Of a DNA stretch of 64,000 nt, positions 44,701 through 55,759 are shown in pieces. Below the pieces are notes generated by a model. It had not been told where the DNA came from. It worked only from the letters and a program-made list of their open reading frames with translations, and did no database searches. A program made the translations under genes and the position numbers. Positions within the stretch are counted from its first letter, which is position 1; each line of letters begins with the position of its first letter. The DNA is from Pseudocercospora fijiensis CIRAD86 (lineage: Eukaryota; Ascomycota; Dothideomycetes; Mycosphaerellales; Mycosphaerellaceae). Location of the stretch: assembly GCF_000340215.1 (NCBI RefSeq), contig NW_006921532.1, positions 339,844 through 403,843 on the forward strand, given 5' to 3'.

Positions 44701-45822
44701 TCAATACCTCTTCTTGGCAGCAGCAGCAGTCTTACTAAGAGCCGCCAACTTGCGTTTCCTTTCTTCCTTCTCCCGTCTATGCCGCTCTTCTTCTTGCAGA
44801 GCCTCGAGGTCTTCCTTCTTGGCGGACTTCAAGGCCAACTGCTCTTCGCCGTCAACGTCATCGAAGCCGGCTTCCATGTCGTCGGATTCGTACGAGTCGT
44901 AGCCTTCTTGTTCATCTTCATCCTCTGCAGCAGAAAGATCTGACCAGCTGGCGTAACCACCATATTTGTCCTGTCCGAGACCTTTCCTGGGGTCTTTCTT
45001 GGGTGCGACTCCTGGGACTGCTTTCTTCATGGTGCCTGTGTATGTGATTGGGGGTGGCGCAATGACTGGTTTCTTCATCGTTCCCTTGTATCCTGTCTCC
45101 GGGACCTTCTTCGCCCCAGATTTCGGGTCTGAGGGTGTACCGCTCCGACTCCGATCTGCTGCTGCCGCTTTACCACCATCTTTCCCGCCTCCTTTCCGTA
45201 CCGCTTCCTCCCTCAACCGCATCCGCTCTTTCTTCGTCAACCTCTCCACGGGCTTGTGCTTGATGGTGTTGGTTCCAGCTCCTTTGGATGCCTCTTGAGC
45301 GGCTTTGGCCTGTGCCAGAATAGCAGCAAATCCTTTCGGGGCAGCGGGTGCGCCATTTCCAGCGGGTTTAGGGGCAGCCGCTGCCGGCTTCGCTGCAGAT
45401 TTGGCCGGCTGAGAAGAGGTCGAAGGGCTCGATGTGCCTTTGTATGATGCTGCTGTAGCGGTAGAGGTGGAGATCACTGGCTTTGCACTGGCCACTTGTC
45501 CATTCTGACTAGGCCGTACAGGCACCTTGACTTCCGTCCTTGTTACTTTTGCCTGTGGCGCGGAAGACTGGGCTTCAGCCTTTCGCTTAACTCCTGCTGT
45601 GACATGTGCAGGTACGGGACGAGGCTTCTCGCGATGCATGAGCGCTTGCGGGTTGGCTGTGCTCTCGGCTGCTGTGGGCGGTTTTGAGATGTTTGTCGTA
45701 GGCTTCGGCGAAGGAGTCGCGCCTGGCTTGCCGATAGAATTGAGAAGATTGTTAAAGTTGAAGCCCTATTCTACGTCAGCCAAGTAGTCAATGCTTCAGC
45801 AGCATAGCTTACCTACCGTCAT
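44701..45822 (-). CDS. SPT2: SPT2 chromatin protein
   Basis: Two exons on the minus strand: 45822-45817 (only ATG ACG) and 45765-44701, 356 residues. The 51-bp intron (GTAGGT donor, TAG acceptor) is phase 0 and joins MT to GFNFNNLLNSIGKPG; the six-base first exon makes the start easy to miss. Spt2 is a histone H3-H4 chaperone of transcribed chromatin. Most of the protein is low-complexity Ala/Lys/Pro. A basic VERLTKKERMRLREEAVRK segment and two GTMKK blocks lie in the middle; the family-defining C terminus is present (SYESDDMEAGFDDVDGEE followed by a charged helix ending AAKKRY). Divergent from the P2 gene. Confidence 0.85.
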
Positions 45823-46309
45823 GATGAGTTGCGTTCCAGATGCTCAAGGCTCGCTATCTGGAACTTCTCGAAGGCGAGAGATGTCGCATAGCAAACTGCG
45901 TAAGCGTGCTACGTACGGATGAGATTGTCGAGAGGGTGGCGGAAAGGTCGAGGTCGCCAGAAGAGGGAGTCGTCTATGTATATGACTGCTGTCGCATGTG
46001 CCAAAGAAGCATGCTGAAGTCAAAGTTATTAGAAGGCGCCGGATTTGGCCGTGTGCGCCTCAGGCACCATGAAGACGCCAAGACTTCGTGCCCACCCTTC
46101 AATCCAAATTATCTGACACCGTGCCGACTTCTTGAGACTCCGCGACGACTACCACCCACCGCACAGAACTCGAAGTTTCAGTCAGCTGCATCCCAGCTTA
46201 AATCGATTGACTCTCTAGTTCTTCTACCAAAACCACATCACACAGTACGCGACAACACCTCAAGCTGCCAAAGGCACCATCTAACAGACTCCGCACAGAC
46301 ACTATCAAA
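45823..46309. promoter_or_regulatory. Divergent promoter region SPT2 / ribosomal P2
   Basis: 487 bases between divergent start codons; CA- and CT-rich tracts precede the P2 ATG. No known ribosomal-protein box was recognised. Confidence 0.45.
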
Positions 46310-46719
46310 ATGAAGCACCTCGCAGCCTACCTCCTCCTCGGCCTCGGCGGCAACACCTCTCCATCCGCCAAAGACATCAAGGGCGTACTCAGCGCCGTCG
46401 GCGTGGAGGCCGACGACGAGCGTCTTGAGAAGCTCCTCTCCGAGCTCGAAGGCAAGGACATCAACGAGGTATGCGAGCGATATCGCAAACATTTTATTTT
46501 CAAACATGCGGAATAAATACTAATATAATTATCCAGCTGATCTCCGAGGGTTCGACCAAGCTCGCCTCCGTTCCATCTGGAGGTGCTGGCGGCGCTCCAG
46601 CAGCCGGTGGTGCTGCCGCTGCTGCTGGCGGTGACGCTGCTGCGCCAGCTGCTGAGGAGGCCAAGGAAGAGGAGAAGGAGGAGTCGGATGAGGATATGGG
46701 CTTCGGTCTCTTCGACTAA
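46310..46719 (+). CDS. 60S acidic ribosomal protein P2
   Basis: Two exons: 46310-46468 and 46537-46719, 113 residues. P2 pairs with P1 on the ribosomal stalk and recruits translational GTPases. The N-terminal domain reads [33 protein letters not shown] and [10 protein letters not shown], with the last motif formed across the 68-bp intron (GTATGC donor, ACTAAT branch, CAG acceptor). A Gly/Ala-rich hinge and an acidic segment lead to the invariant tail [11 protein letters not shown], the binding site for elongation factors. Confidence 0.97.
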
Positions 46720-47445
46720 ACGTGTCGCTTCTGCCGCAACGAGGAACGACATGTTGAGGCTGGGATGAAGGGCAGATCTGAGGATTTCTTGGAGGATTGA
46801 AGAACGTTCGGTTCATACTATGCATGCACGGCGTATGGCGAACAGCTTCGCTGCTGTATGACTACCATAGGGACGCCTGATGCGAAATGAAGACGACTTC
46901 TCCGGCCATGTGTTGATTATGAGTGACTGCATCCATGTGCCTTGCGTGCTTTTGCGAACGTGCTTCTTGCAACCAAATGCTCGGCCTCAGAGTTTGCCCT
47001 CTCCGCCATCCTTCACTTACACAATTTGGCGAAGGCAGTTGACTGAGCGTGATGATCCATGCTCAGTAAATTCATTCCAACTTGGGGTATCTCGTGATCT
47101 ATGCAACTCTACACCTTTCGCTCGGCTTCCTTTTCCCGCCGAAACTCCGCGCTGAAACCATGCTGAATATCGTACAACTTGACGCCAAACTTTGAATCCC
47201 TTCTAGCTGGGAGAGAATGCTGCCACGTCAACTACTTCGTTGACCTGGGGAGCTCAAGCCAAAGCAGGTTGAGAGTTCTCACCTCTTGATGGCGAGCTCA
47301 ACCCAAGGCCAGCTGGGGCCATCATGTCCCTTTACTGTTCTTGCTGCTGCACGTCGGATCCAGGTGCTGGCGCGCTCAATGCGCAGATCTGGTTCAACGT
47401 AATCTGTGACGGCAAGACACTCGTCCAGGGCTGCACAGGTATGGC
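46720..47445. other. Intergenic region
   Basis: No gene supported; contains 3' ends of the convergent P2 and RPB7 genes. Confidence 0.4.
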
Positions 47446-48068
47446 TTACTGTAGCAACGCACTATGATCATGTTAGTCAAGCATAGAAGAAGAGTCAGTG
47501 AGATAGCATACCCGAGATAATCCTCAGCAATGCTACCCACGGCGAACATGCTGCCAATCTCGCCTCTGATACCCTTCAACCGAAGTCGAATCTGCGTGCC
47601 TCGCTCAATTTGGTCGTTGTTGTCCGTGAACGAGGGCGTAGAGCCCTCAACGGTGTACTTCAAATTTGAAGGAATCATCTATCGAAGTCAAGTTAGCACG
47701 ATTCATGGCAACTCGAGGACATGCCATCTCAAACCCACCGATCTGCTCACAAAGACGGTCATCGCGCCAACTTCCACAAAGAACCCATTGCTGACCACAG
47801 TCGTAACCAAGCCATCTACAACCTCGCCGCGGAAAGGTCTCCAGATGATGGCACGGTATGAGAGGACGTATTTCGCCATTCCCGTTCCCGGCACAAGCAC
47901 TGGTTCGCTGATATCGTCCACACCGATGATCTGAATCACGATCTCCGTGCCCTCGATATTGCCTTGCATGTCGTCGTAGAGTTTTGCGATGATCTTTGCA
48001 TTTGCTGAGCTGTCGAAGAAGGAAGGGTGTAGAACCACCTCCCTCGTTCGATTGGCCACGAAGAACAT
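47446..48068 (-). CDS. RPB7: RNA polymerase II subunit Rpb7
   Basis: Three exons on the minus strand: 48068-47739, 47678-47512 and 47461-47446, 170 residues (yeast Rpb7 has 171). Rpb7 forms the Rpb4/7 stalk that binds nascent RNA. The N-terminal RNP-like domain is intact up to YRAIIWRPFRGEVVDG, and the S1/OB domain follows (FFVEVGAMTVFVS). The first intron (60 bp, GTGGGT...TAG) joins FVSRS to MIPSNLKY. The second (50 bp, GTATGC...TAG) leads into a 16-base last exon encoding ALLQ and stop, completing the conserved SIAEDYLGA end. Confidence 0.93.
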
Positions 48069-48717
48069 TGTGAATGTTCCTAGCTTTTGCAGACGCTGGT
48101 CGCAGGACTCCTCAGCTTTCGCTGTATGGTCCTTTCCTCTGTTCCCTCACGATCCCGAGATCTTGAAAACCGATGCTTCCCCGTTGCGTATTTTGCTGCG
48201 CAGCGGTATGTAATTAATGCGCCGGCAGCTAAGACCGGACTCGTCTTTGTCGCGTTGAAAGGAATGTCGATCCGTTTCGGTCGTGAGCGGTCGTGAGAGG
48301 TCGTGAGAGGTCGCAAGGTCTTGGCACCGAGATTAGGTACAGTCCTGCGTAGGCGAAGGGAAGGTTATGCTGCACGGTGGAAGCCTCTAGGATGATGGAC
48401 GAGGTCGACACGCGATCACTTCAAGATCGCGGCTGCATAGAACAACTGAAGCGGGACAGCCCGCCGCAAGTTCCTTCCCGCCTCACGTCCGTGCTCGCGA
48501 AGCCACGTGAAAGAGAGATCATCCATGGATGCAATTTTTTCAATTAATAACATCGTCAAGCCATCAACCTGCCATTTGTACGCTCTTCTACTGTACACAA
48601 GACCACCAAAGTCTGCATCATATTCTCATTCATAGCCTCGTGGACTTTCCGATCAAATCAACTGCGTCAGCCCCGACACGTTTGAGGCTCACAGCCACCG
48701 ATCAGATCCGTCCTTCA
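48069..48717. other. Intergenic region with a 10-bp tandem repeat
   Basis: No gene supported. Contains the repeat at 48281-48310. Confidence 0.4.
48281..48310. repeat. 10-bp tandem repeat, three copies
   Basis: Units TCGTGAGCGG, TCGTGAGAGG and TCGTGAGAGG, followed by a decayed fourth copy (TCGCAAGG). About 210-240 bases upstream of RPB7. Confidence 0.85.
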
Positions 48718-50099
48718 TTATGCGCGCACTTCTCGATCTGGCAGAATGGGCGCTCGATCGTGCTCATGTACCTCATACGAGCGGCGAACAATGACCAAAT
48801 TATTGTCATCCCCTGAGCTCTCGCTTCCGACACTGCTGTTCGCTCGCCAGATCTCACCATTTTGCGGGTTCGCCGAGACGCTGGCGATATGCGAGATGTC
48901 CGTCTCTGGTCTCAGTCGCAGACCTGTGTCCGTTGCTACGTCCGGAACCGGGGGAGTGCAGACCTCAACTCCTTTGGGTCGCTCTGTGGAGCGTCCTATG
49001 CTACCGCTAGCGCCACTCGATGTCGGCGACTTGCTCTTTTCCGTTCTAGATGATGAGCGGCCTGACGAGCCAGATACGTCTGACATTCCGTAGCTGTTGT
49101 CACCCTTCCCTCGCGTGAAGCCCATTCCGAAGCCACTGGCAAAGCTCTCGGTGAAGGTCTTCAGCGCCGAAAGTGTGCTTGAGGCGATGGCATATGCCAG
49201 TTCAATCTGCAGCCAGATGTTGGCCAGGGAGCTGTCCAGTCCATTATCGGAACTCTGCTGTCGTAATCTCATGGTATAGTAATTCCGGCCGATTGAAAAG
49301 CCAAGGGTGCTGCACCAAGTCAGTACGATCGTATTCATCCTGTTCACAGATCATACACTCACGGTATTCTAATCCAAAAGGCAATGATGATCATGGCTTT
49401 CTTGCTTAATCGCATCTGCAAATTCCAAACTAGATGTAGAGGCAGCAAGAGCAGGATGATCTCAGAGAAAATGTCGAGCCCTGTGATGGCTTGCCATCGG
49501 GCATTCTAGGCAGAGTCAGCGATGGTTCTACGCTGACAACGGATTAATGTACCTGTGAAGGGCAAGTATCGACATTGTCACTGAATGCCCAGTAGTATCC
49601 AGGCCTTGCTGAGACATGACAGCTAGCAGTGGCGATGATGATCGAAGCAAGACCTATGAGACCCACGAAGCCATTGCAAATATGGTAGAGCCGGATCTGT
49701 TCTGGGGCTTTGGTGATTCGACTGAGGAATGCCACCATTGCGCATTTCGACAAATATAGCGCCAGCAAGAACAAGATGATGCTGGCTATTGAGGCCTAGA
49801 CTTGGGTGAGTGCTTCGCAAATAGCACACTACTTCGCTTCTGCGTACCTCGTTCAGCTTTGCCAAGTGTGGATCTTCTTTGATCCTTGACCAAGGCTTTC
49901 CAAGTCCAGCTCCTACAGCGGCATAGCTTGCTCCGGTATAGCCGAAAGACACCAGAGTTGCCAATCCAATGACGATATCATCTCTTCCATATGCATTTCT
50001 CCGAATCCATGCCCGAACGAGGCCGACGCAGATGGTGAAGACCAGGCAAAGGCTGATGGTATAGGTGACAGCGTTTTCGTATCCTTCGCGTTGAGGCAT
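48718..50099 (-). CDS. Fungal rhodopsin-like seven-helix membrane protein
   Basis: Four exons on the minus strand: 50099-49848, 49795-49553, 49505-49363 and 49309-48718, 409 residues. Introns of 52, 47 and 53 bp have GTACGC/GTACAT/GTGAGT donors and CTAG/CTAG/GCAG acceptors. About seven hydrophobic helices are visible, starting with TYTISLCLVFTICVGLVRAW and including IILFLLALYLSKCAMVAFL and ITGLDIFSEIILLLLPLHLV, the pattern of the fungal rhodopsin-domain family (Pth11-related proteins without CFEM). No retinal lysine is implied by this family. The last ~180 residues are a Ser/Gly-rich cytosolic tail. A plasma-membrane sensor role is a family-based guess. Confidence 0.85.
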
Positions 50100-51325
50100 G
50101 TTGATGCGATGCGGTCTCGGGTGTGTTGTAAAGGCGTCAGTATGCTGAGCACCGCACTGCGCGAACTCCGACCATGCAGAACAGTGGAAACTTGAAACCT
50201 CCCGATGCTTTGCTTTGCTCAAGGGGACTCGAAATTCAAGCTTGTCAACGGTCCGGCTCGGCACAGTCGGCGGTCGGGGCAGCAGAGAGTGAATGCTGAA
50301 GGACTTGCTTGTCTTATTCTCACGAGAGATTTCAGAGGTCTGCGAAGATGCGCGAGGAAGCGCTGTCCAGTGGCCTCCCGGTGACACTGTTCGGCGGTGT
50401 AAAGACAGGATTGACGCTGTGCTACCATCCGTGGGCAGCCATCAAGGGGCGTGCGAAGTTTACAGATAGGCGCGCATGTTGAACACACAGGAAGGTCGTC
50501 TCGGCGGCACAGAGGGCCATCGGAGAAATTGCTATCAGTCGCTCGACGTGATGGGGATGGCACGAAGATCTGGGCAAGGTGTGGTGTGGCACGGCCAACC
50601 AAGCGGCTGCGTTTCAAACCGGACGTGTGCTGCAGCGTGCCACCTCTTCACAACCTTGTGCTGCGTGCATCACGTTACGCCGGAGGACGCAAATGCTCGG
50701 CCGTCTTGGGTTGTGTGACGGGCGACTTGGAGCTTTTGACGCGCTGTGGTGGCGTTGGTGCGACTGTGATCCCTGCAAACCGACGTGTCGAGAGTCCAGC
50801 AACCAGGTACGTCGCGCAGTAGCTCCGCCTGCGTGCATGCCGCCGACGTTCCTTGCATTTGACGCTGCAGCATTTCGTTTACAACGAAACTTCGCCCGGA
50901 GAGGTGTGCAGTCGTGATACCTGTCAAGCGGAGCGATGCAATCACGGTGACTCGGCCGGCGCTGCACTTGCCCATTGCGCCGCGAAGTCCTGCACCAGGC
51001 TGCTTCAGATCCTGAGCATGCCTCCGCGTAGCACGACGGCTGTGCATGCCGGCGTTGATCAGATTCGGGCTTCTTTCAAAAGTGACAGTTGCGGCATGAC
51101 GGGCTTGCTGCCCGCGACTTCCTCTGCCGAAGCCCTGAACATTCGACTCCGTCACACCAGAATCATGTGGCCAGCACACCTTGCTCGGCATTCTCTCCAG
51201 TAAAGACGTCCACTCCCGCGCTCTCGCCCTCGCTCTCGTCGACACCTTCGTTTGCCCTGCCCCTCAATCGCCTTGTGCTCCTTCCGTCCAAGCTCGCTCT
51301 TTCGACAACACATCCAGCAGCGAAC
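50100..51325. other. Long intergenic region, divergent promoters
   Basis: Genic composition, no RIP. Several overlapping open frames of 110-190 codons exist on both strands but none shows conserved character. Confidence 0.4.
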
Positions 51326-53462
51326 ATGGGCAGGCCAACTCCCATTCCCGATCTGAAGCCAGAAGATGGCATCTCGCTCGAGGACCGCTCCGATGAAGCC
51401 GCGGCCGTCCAGAAGAAAGGCGGCACCCAGACCGATGGTGCAGAGATGAGTCGCATGGGGAAGTCGCAAGAGTTGCGTGTGAGTCCATGTCCAATTCGAG
51501 TCCTCGATCGATGAACCATATGCTGACCCGCACATAGCGTAACTTCAAGCTAGTTGGTATGTCAGATCTGTCACCGCGTGGACGATGTCCTATCCCTGTA
51601 TTCGGTGTGCGCACAGGTAGATCGCTGACCGCAACTTCCCCCTAGGTATTGTTGGCTTCGTCACCATCCTGCAAGCAACGTGGGAGAATGTCTTGCTTGC
51701 GAATTGGTTTGGCCTCTACAAGCAAGCCTTCCCTTCGACCGCTTCTGCATGGCCACCATACTGACTCGTGACAGTGGTGGCACGGCTGGTCTCATTTGGT
51801 GCACCATCGCAGTATGGCTATTCATGCTTTGCATGATTGCTTCCCTGTGAGTATATCTGATCGTGTCAACCCAGAACACGCCTAACCTATTGGCAGCGCC
51901 GAGATGGCATCAATGGCTCCAACTTCCGGTATGCAGCTGCCGCTTGGATCCACGACCTGTTCAAACTTTGCTAACCACTTCTCCGGACTCCAGGTGGACA
52001 ATATCATTGGGTCTCTGAGTAAGGCCTTGCTCGCACAGCGTCCGCTGCTATCCCGTGTCGGCAGCTAACCATCTCAATAGATTCGCACCTCCCTCGTTGC
52101 AAAAGCCGCTCAGCTACGTCGTCGGATGGTGCTGCTGTCTCGGCTGGATTGCCGGCGTTCCATCCTGCTGCATCCAGCTAGGAGGCATGGTCAACACGAT
52201 GATCCTTTTGGTCAACCCCGATGCCAATGTGACGACTCAGTGGGAGGCGACATTGCTCTTGTACGCTTTCCTTCTCCTTACGGTGGGCTTCAACATTTTC
52301 TGCGCCGAACACCTGCCGCTAGCTGAAGGAATCCTGCTATTTGTCCACGTGTTCGGATTCTTCGTCTTCTTGCTGGTATTCTGGATTATGGGAGAGCATG
52401 CTCCTGCCGATCGCGTCTTCACTGAATTTCACGACGGCGGGAACTGGGGCAGTAAGGGACTGTCTTGTCTTGTCGGGCTAGCAACTCCTGTGTGGTGCTT
52501 CATTGGACCAGTAAGCATATTTATTTCGGTACAGGCAACATGGGATTGACTGACTAACGCGTACAGGATGCCGGTGCTCACATGTCCGAGGAACTCAAGG
52601 ACGCATCGAAGCAGCTACCGAGGGCCATGATGTGGGCCACAGTTATCAATGGCGTTCTTGGCGTCACTATGCTGATCAGCTTCTGGTACGTTATTACCAA
52701 CGCACAACTCCGATTGCTTATACTGATCCTTCACAAGCTTCTGCATCACGGACATTGAAACAATCGTCAATGCCGACTCCGATTTCCCCATCATTGACGT
52801 CCTCTTCAACGCTACGAAATCTCGGGCTGCGACGTGCGTGCTCGGCTCGCTGCTGGTAGTGTTGCTGTTCTTCTCCACGGTAACCACTGTCGCTTCAGCC
52901 TCGCGTCAAGTATGGGCCTTCAGCAGAGATCAGGTAAGTAAAAGGTTACCACTGAATCATCGTGTACTGTCTGATTCCTTCTTCTTAGGGCTTCCCATTC
53001 TCGAACTGGATTCGATTCGTGCGGCCAACTTGGGAGATTCCCGTCAATGCCTTGCTCATTGTACTAGGCGTGTCGGTGGTAATCGCTGCTATCAACTTTG
53101 GCTCCGACATTGGCTTCAACGCCGTAGTTGGTGTCTCTAATGCGGCACTCGGATTCTCCTATATCATCTCGGTCGGTTGCATCCGACTGAAGCGACTACG
53201 TGGAGAGCCTCTGCTCCCAGCACGATGGTCGCTAGGCAAGTGGGGTGGCCTCATCAACGACATCACGCTGGCCTTCCTGGCTGTCATCTTCGTCTTCTCT
53301 TTCTTCCCCAACGCGCCGGTCAAGGGAGACCCACACTGGGCCGCAGATTTCAACTACGCCATTGTAATCTTTGGTGCGACCTGCATTCTTGCTCTGGCAT
53401 ACTATGTCCTCGGAGGTGCGAGCAGATACATTGCTCCGGTCTCGCTGGTCAAGCAAGACTAG
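51326..53462 (+). CDS. Amino-acid/GABA-type permease (APC superfamily)
   Basis: Ten exons: 51326-51478, 51538-51556, 51646-51721, 51775-51846, 51897-51928, 51994-52018, 52081-52510, 52567-52685, 52738-52933 and 52989-53462, 531 residues. A hydrophilic N terminus leads into NFKLVGIVGFVTILQATWEN; the joined exons then read GGTAGLIW, LAEMASMAPTSGGQYHWVSE and FAPPSLQKPLSYVVGW, the conserved APC block around helices 1-3. About twelve membrane helices are visible. The family imports GABA, choline or amino acids by proton symport; the substrate is not determinable. The third intron (51722-51774) begins with GC, not GT, and is needed to read LYNGGTAG. Nine introns is many for this window. Confidence 0.9.
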
Positions 53463-53899
53463 ATCAATTTCCGTAAGTTTGGAGGCTGTACTGAAATACT
53501 GGCTTGAAATCTGTCAAGCACTATCGACGACTGCACGGTCAGCAGTCTATGATGATAGCTAATGATGTTACGATGGGCGTATGGGATGTATGTATGGTCT
53601 GCGGCTTGAGTTCGGAGCGCGAAGAAGGAGATGCTCGCGCCAAGAGGTTTCATTTCAGCTCCCCTGCCCGATATAGAATATATTCTACTTTTACATCATC
53701 ACTCGGCAGCCTCGGCTCCTAGTCATCAGCAATTTCTTCCGTGTTCACGTTGAAGCGAGACAAATCGCTCGAGACCATATGTACTAACAAAAGCAGGTAT
53801 TGCTGGCCGCAGAAGGAGCTGCAAGTGCGTGACGTTCCCGCGAGTGGTGTGGAAGTGCTGATTACCAGCGGAAATTGCAGCTGGAGGGGTAGTTCTAAG
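53463..53899. other. 3' flank of the permease up to the repeat block
   Basis: Genic composition without RIP; no gene supported. Confidence 0.4.
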
Positions 53900-55500
53900 G
53901 GCCTGTTTACTTGCACCTGCACTTCCGCGGTAGGTTGCGGCAATAGCTTCTGATACTATAAGTGAACAACTGTAGGCCAACTAGACCCTGTATATATAAA
54001 AGTAAACAAGTACAACGATATAACGTGTCTCTTCTAAGTGTAGGTATTGTTTAAACCTATAGTAACGGCTCGAGAGGGTATAGCGACCTATAGTAATAGG
54101 TTGTATAAGGTCTTAGCGTACGAAGCCGTAAATTCGAGTTTCCGGCTTTCGGGTATAGGTTAACCTCTTGCTGCTATATAACACCCTTATACGACCTATA
54201 ATATAGACCGGACAATCGCCGTTGTCTTTATTAATAGTATACTTAGTAGCGCCTTTAATTTAACTATATATAGTAGTATATTTATTAAGACCGAGCCCCC
54301 GTAATAGACGATTAATCCTAACGCTAGCGACTCGCTACTATCGCAACTTGCATAGCTGCTATCGACTATTTCGACTAATTCCTCGATAATAAGGAATATA
54401 CGTACCGCGACGATAGCTATTATATAACCGCCGAGCTTCTCGACGATAAGCGTAAGTTATATAAGAACTACTGTATCGATAAGGCTACATTTATAGCCTT
54501 GTTAAGCGCCTTGTACGATAGAGGGTTGCAACTAACGAGGAACCTAACTACCGCTAAAAGGTTAATCTAATTCCTTATAGTTATATCGCTATTATTCGGC
54601 TTCCGTTAAGTAGACCTCGTATTTAAGAGGTCTAAGGCTACTATCTACAAGTTATTCTATACGGTTCTTACTGCCTTACTTAAACTATATAATAAGGTTG
54701 TTAAAAAGCCGGATTATAATAGTGTACCTTCGAAGATAATAAGCGAGATAAACAAGCGAGGAACGGGCAAGTTTTACCCGTAGTTTAAGGACTGCGTTAG
54801 CGCTATAGACGGTAGCTATATTATCGCTTACGTTCCTCGTAATAAGCAGATACTATAGCGCAATAGGAAGGGTAGTGTCTCGCAGAATGTACTAGTAGTT
54901 ATAGACTTTAATATACTATTTACGTACGTTCTCGCTAGGTAGGAGGGCTCTATAAACGATAGCCGTATGCTATTACACGCTCGCGAAATAGAAGCCTTCG
55001 GTACTAACTGTCTAACTAATAAGTACTATCTTGCTAATACTAGCTATCCGAGTATAAGACTTACTATTATACTATTTAGAGGCAAGAGATATTACCTAAA
55101 GGAATAGGGCTTAGGTAACCGTAGACCTAAAGATATATAGGAGTTGTTTAATCTAAGGCATTCTAGCTTACGCAACGTCGTAGAGCGCACGTTTAGAGTC
55201 CTTAAGATGCGGTTTAAAGTGCTACGAGACACTAATAGACCTACGTTTAATACAGATACTCAAGTTGCCTTAGTCTATAGCCTTGTGTGTCTTTGTAACT
55301 TTATACGTTAAAGGACGGAAACCAAAACCACTACTACTACCTGCAGTAATAGTATAGGCTACCGAGGGTAATATAACCTATAGCAATATAGGCAGCTATG
55401 TTTAGCATAATAGGATAATAAGACGGTTGCTTAGGCTAATAACTAGAGCCCTGCAATATAGGCATTGTAGAAGTGTAATATAAACAATGTGCTATACGAG
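53900..55500 (+). mobile_element. PIF/Harbinger-type DNA transposon remnant, RIP-mutated
   Basis: The interval holds a Harbinger-like transposase (see next entry). A possible left end is GGGCCTGTTTACTTGCACC at 53899-53917, preceded by TAA, the target triplet of this superfamily. A weakly matching inverted sequence lies near 55467-55492. The ends are therefore tentative; the interior is CpA/TpG-poor. Confidence 0.5.
54340..55316 (+). pseudogene. Harbinger-like DDE transposase (HARBI1 type), RIP-broken
   Basis: On the plus strand the frame reads KDCVSAIDGSYIIAYVP at about 54789-54835 (the first catalytic Asp in A-I-D-G), RNRKGSVSQNVLVVIDF near 54860-54910, then DSRML, KYYLANTSYPS, FRGKRYYLKE and LRNVVERTFRVLKMRF near 55170-55220, the order expected of DDE_Tnp_4 enzymes. 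TAG stops stand at Trp positions (for example before RNRKG and before EGS). Upstream, ALYDRGLQLTRNLTTAKR and YKLFYTVLTALLKLY fit the N-terminal helix-turn-helix region. The gene is dead. Confidence 0.85.
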
Positions 55501-55701
55501 GTTAGTGCTCTATCTACAATATAGAAGGAGGCCTCTTATATAGGCTCAAAACTCAGCCTAGGTATGTAGGGCCGGTTACTAGCTAATATCCCTCCCTTTC
55601 TTCGTGTCTAACTAGACACGCTTTACATTGTACGCTTAAAACAAACAGTTATGCAGTAACCTTAGGCATCTTAGCTAAGGCTATCCTTTTAGAGACTCCG
55701 C

Positions 55702-55724
55702 AATAATACCCCCGGGGTAGCATT
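55702..55724. repeat. Palindromic terminus motif, copy A
   Basis: AATAATACCCCCGGGGTAGC followed by ATT. Same motif as copies B, C and D; possibly an LTR end. Confidence 0.6.
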
Positions 55725-55759
55725 GTTCCTAGATTCTATTAACATGCAAAAACAACTTC

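Noticed and set aside
50670..51245. 191-codon minus-strand frame upstream of the permease
   Set aside because: Arg/Ala-rich opening and no conserved segment; overlaps several equally long frames on the other strand.
55565..55581. AGGGCCGGTTACTAGC as the right end of the Harbinger element
   Set aside because: It resembles the left end AGGGCCTGTTTACTTGC in direct, not inverted, orientation, so it cannot be the partner terminal inverted repeat.
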